From Lentisphaerota bacterium (GTDB taxonomy: Bacteria; Verrucomicrobiota; Lentisphaeria; Oligosphaerales; JABHEG01): 64,000 bases of DNA. The notes beneath the pieces were generated by a model that saw only the letters and a list, made by a program, of their open reading frames with translations, did not search any database and was not told the origin of the DNA. This document shows, piece by piece, positions 61,693-64,000 of this stretch. Location of the stretch: positions 1-64,000 of the forward strand of contig JABHEG010000367.1 in the NCBI GenBank assembly GCA_018676675.1, read 5' to 3'. The position numbers were made by a program, and so were the translations under genes. Position 1 is the stretch's first letter. Each line of letters begins with the position of its first letter.

Positions 61693-62496
61693 ATGACGAT
61701 TGATCACGACCTCCATACGCACACCGTGTTGTCGGCGTGTTCACACGACCCTGCCGCCACTCCCGCCAACATGATTGAGGCTGCGGCCGATGCCGGATTG
61801 GCCACGGTTGGGTTCAGCAACCACATGTGGGACAGTCAGATTCCCGGTGCCTCCCCCTGGTATGCCCCCCAGAGCTTTGAGCATATCTCACAGATCAGGC
61901 AAGAGATGCCTGCAGACACTAACGGCGTGCGTGTCTTGGTGGGCTGTGAGACCGAGTACTGCGGGGACGGGCGCGTCGGCATCAGTCGAGCCGTTGCGGA
62001 TGCACTTGACTACGTCCTCATCCCCTTCTCTCATTTCCACATGAAGGGGTTTGTCGAGCCTCCCGGGATCGAGAACCCTGAACAGGTGGGCGACCTGATG
62101 GTCAGGCGTTGTTCTGAGGTCCTTGAACTGGGCCTGGCGACGGGATTGGCTCATCCGTTTCTGCCCTGTGGGCACCGTGACTCAACGGACGAGATCCTGG
62201 CAACGATCTCTGATGATGCCTTTGCCGCCTGCTTCCGACAGGCGGCACGGTGCGAGGTCAGCATTGAGATCACCACAGGTTTCTTCCCGAGTTTGACCGA
62301 CGGCGAACTCCCGGGATGTCACGACATCGGCTTCCTGCGCATGTTGAGCATCGCGAAAGAGGCGGGGTGTTGGTTCCACTTTGCGAGTGACACGCATAGC
62401 CTCGCGGGTGTTGGTGTGGTTACCCGACTCGCGGGACATGTGAAGGACTTGGGGATTCGTGAGGACGACATCCTGCCTTTGGCCCGCCGGGCTTAG
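61693..62496 (+). CDS. PHP-domain phosphoesterase, histidinol-phosphatase-like
   Basis: The 267-residue protein has the metal-binding PHP motifs: HDLHTHTVLSACSHD (about 5-19), GFSNHMW, GCETEY, FSHFHMKGF, GLAHPFLPCG and SDTHSLAG. This set fits the HisK-type and other PHP phosphatases with three metal ions. GGAAGG lies about 7 nt upstream of the ATG. It starts 30 nt after the helicase stop. It may dephosphorylate histidinol phosphate, but no his genes are nearby, so the substrate is uncertain. Confidence 0.9.
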   Translation: MTIDHDLHTHTVLSACSHDPAATPANMIEAAADAGLATVGFSNHMWDSQIPGASPWYAPQSFEHISQIRQEMPADTNGVRVLVGCETEYCGDGRVGISRAVADALDYVLIPFSHFHMKGFVEPPGIENPEQVGDLMVRRCSEVLELGLATGLAHPFLPCGHRDSTDEILATISDDAFAACFRQAARCEVSIEITTGFFPSLTDGELPGCHDIGFLRMLSIAKEAGCWFHFASDTHSLAGVGVVTRLAGHVKDLGIREDDILPLARRA

Positions 62497-62621
62497 GGAC
62501 GATTGGCGCCAAGATAGGCTGCGGGACATACATTCGGGAAGAGGTCGCCGGATGGTGCTGCCTCCGACATTGAGGGTCCGTGCAGCCAACGTGGTGGGGA
62601 GCGTTGGGGTGGGAATCCAGG

Positions 62622-63932
62622 CTATTTCGGCCTGATGAGGGCAAGCCAGTGGCCTTTTTCGGGGGATCTGATGGAGACAGCCGGGCCTGCTGTGACGGTC
62701 TCCCGGCTGTGCAAGTCCCCGGTGCGGACATCGATCCAGCGCATGTCAGCGCTGCCGGTGATGGTGCTCAGGTCCACAGTCGCTTCCCCGCCATTTGGGA
62801 GATACATCGCGTATGTCTCTCCCCCTGCGGTTGCGAGATATGCCTGGTTGGCGGTTCGCCTTTTGAGCAGCGCGTTTGCCGGTCTGAACGTCCAGGGGGC
62901 CATCGCCGCCTCAAGTCTTCGGGCCGTCTTCAGGGACCCGACTGCGAGCTCCGAGAGGCCTTGTCCGGAAGACGGCCGATGGAACCGGGCGCTGGCGGCC
63001 CCCCCTATCACGTGGCGCCACCAGCGCTCGATGCCATCCCGCGTGTTACCATGTCGGCCGCCATCGGCCCCATAGGTCTTGACCGTGTTGAGGGGGCGTG
63101 GCTGCTCCGCCGTGTACTGACGCACCCACTGGAAATTGTCCCAGTGCTCCTGTCCCTTTTTCTGGTTGTTCTGAGACACATCGGCGAAGTCGTATAGTCC
63201 GGGGTGGTCCAACGTGCGTCGGTGGCGGGTGGCCTTCAGGTCCCAGTCGTCCCACATCTCGGTGATGCATACCTGTTTGTCTGCCTGGGTCGCATGACCC
63301 CGGATGAACTCGGCCCAATAGGCTCCCCAGGCCTCGTCACCCGAGGTCTCGTTGTCCATGCAGTAGAGCACGTGTTCATGCTCAAGCGTGTAAGAGAGCA
63401 TTTTCGCCACGAAGCGCTGCTGGAACGGGAGCACGACGGTATTGTTCCGCTGCCCCGGAGTTGTGAAGAAGAAGGGCTGTTGGTTACGTCCGGGGTGATC
63501 CGGATACACTTCTGCCAAGCCCGATTCAGCGGACGTGTAGTTGACGTTGTTTCGTGGGTTGTAGGGATGTGGGGGCCAATTCCCGCGAGCGTAGTCGAAG
63601 CGGTCCCACACCTCGATCTGGACGATGATGTCGCGTGCGGCGGTGAGTCGCAGCATGGTTTCGAAGCGGTCCCAGTACTCGTTGTTCCATTGACTGAGGT
63701 CGTATCTGCCGTCGGCCAGTTGGCCAAAGGGGTAGACCTCAAACCCATAATCTTTGCGGTCGCTCATCGTGTTGCGTATGTAGTTTGCTCCCGCTTCCCG
63801 CATTTCGTCCAAATGTTCTTCCAGGTCTGGTATCTGGAACAGGTTGTCATCCTTGCTTCCGCCCAGAAGCCACACGGGCTTCCCTTTGTACTGCCAATAT
63901 CGTGGGTTGTCAGAGTATGGTTTGATGCGCAT
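62622..63932 (-). CDS. DUF4038-type glycosidase-like protein with collagen-binding-like C-terminus
   Basis: The 436-residue protein has the DUF4038-like TIM-barrel pattern: [69 protein letters not shown] and [10 protein letters not shown]. Acid residues in DNETSGDE and TEMWDDWD are candidates for catalysis. The C-terminal about 80 residues ([26 protein letters not shown]) match the putative collagen-binding domain that usually follows DUF4038. No signal peptide. The ATG at 63932 is preferred, and the frame is open to 63962. Substrate unknown. Confidence 0.8.
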
Positions 63933-64000
63933 GTTGCTGTCCTTGGTTTCGGGGGCGGCCACCTGTGAAATCCGGGCGTGTGAAGCCCAGCGGGAAGCTC

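Overview
The window is about 60 percent GC chromosomal DNA from a Gram-negative-type bacterium. Several gene types point to the PVC/Lentisphaerota-Kiritimatiellota-Hydrogenedentota-Planctomycetota range: GH172/DUF2961, GH116, DUF4038 and a large clan GH-A-like enzyme, several uroporphyrinogen-decarboxylase-like (UroD-like) proteins outside a heme cluster, Gfo/Idh/MocA oxidoreductases, and B-box zinc-finger and cyclic-nucleotide-binding (CNB) membrane proteins. No 16S rRNA is present, so the phylum is an inference. No transposase, integrase, CRISPR array or prophage is visible. Housekeeping genes (tRNA-Thr, rdgB, rsmE, rpoD-like sigma factor, thiI, argB) are scattered among catabolic and signalling genes.

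Layout. 1-9.7 kb: a gene-poor start with short repeats next to tRNA-Thr(CGU), then a minus-strand glycan-degradation operon (secreted 1352-aa GH-A-like protein, tandem alpha/beta hydrolase, GH172) and a divergent UroD-like gene. 9.8-15 kb: UPF0210 plus its ACT partner, an MmcB-like protein with a substituted nuclease motif, an SGNH hydrolase and a NagD-like HAD phosphatase. 15-27 kb: the most unusual part. Two tandem copies of a gene pair each encode a PqqD-like/M50-like membrane/double-CNB protein followed by a translationally coupled small GspG-like protein. A B-box membrane protein follows. Facing them is a minus-strand operon with a third, 1021-residue CNB membrane protein, a receiver-linked class III nucleotide cyclase and an exported SGNH hydrolase. 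A cyclic nucleotide made by the cyclase and sensed by the three membrane proteins is the natural working hypothesis.

27-36 kb: RdgB, RsmE, an unknown protein, Gfo/Idh/MocA, PaaK plus ACT, a sigma-70 factor and ThiI. 36-41 kb: two UroD-like proteins, Gfo/Idh/MocA and a membrane-anchored subtilase. 41-51 kb: a five-gene minus-strand cluster (DegT aminotransferase, carbon-nitrogen hydrolase, GH116 glycosidase, UroD-like, SDR), an AraC-type regulator, and a divergent second DegT aminotransferase with AraC-like repeats between them. This looks like a regulated sugar or amino-sugar catabolic locus. 51-64 kb: an anchored unknown protein, a YihY-type membrane protein, a HAD hydrolase, a flavin-reductase-like protein, ArgB, a YfhO-type membrane protein, a Upf1-like SF1 helicase, a PHP phosphoesterase and a DUF4038 glycosidase.

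Gene starts were chosen by ribosome-binding site and family alignment where possible. Several are GTG or TTG. All functional names rest on motif recognition by eye, not on searches.
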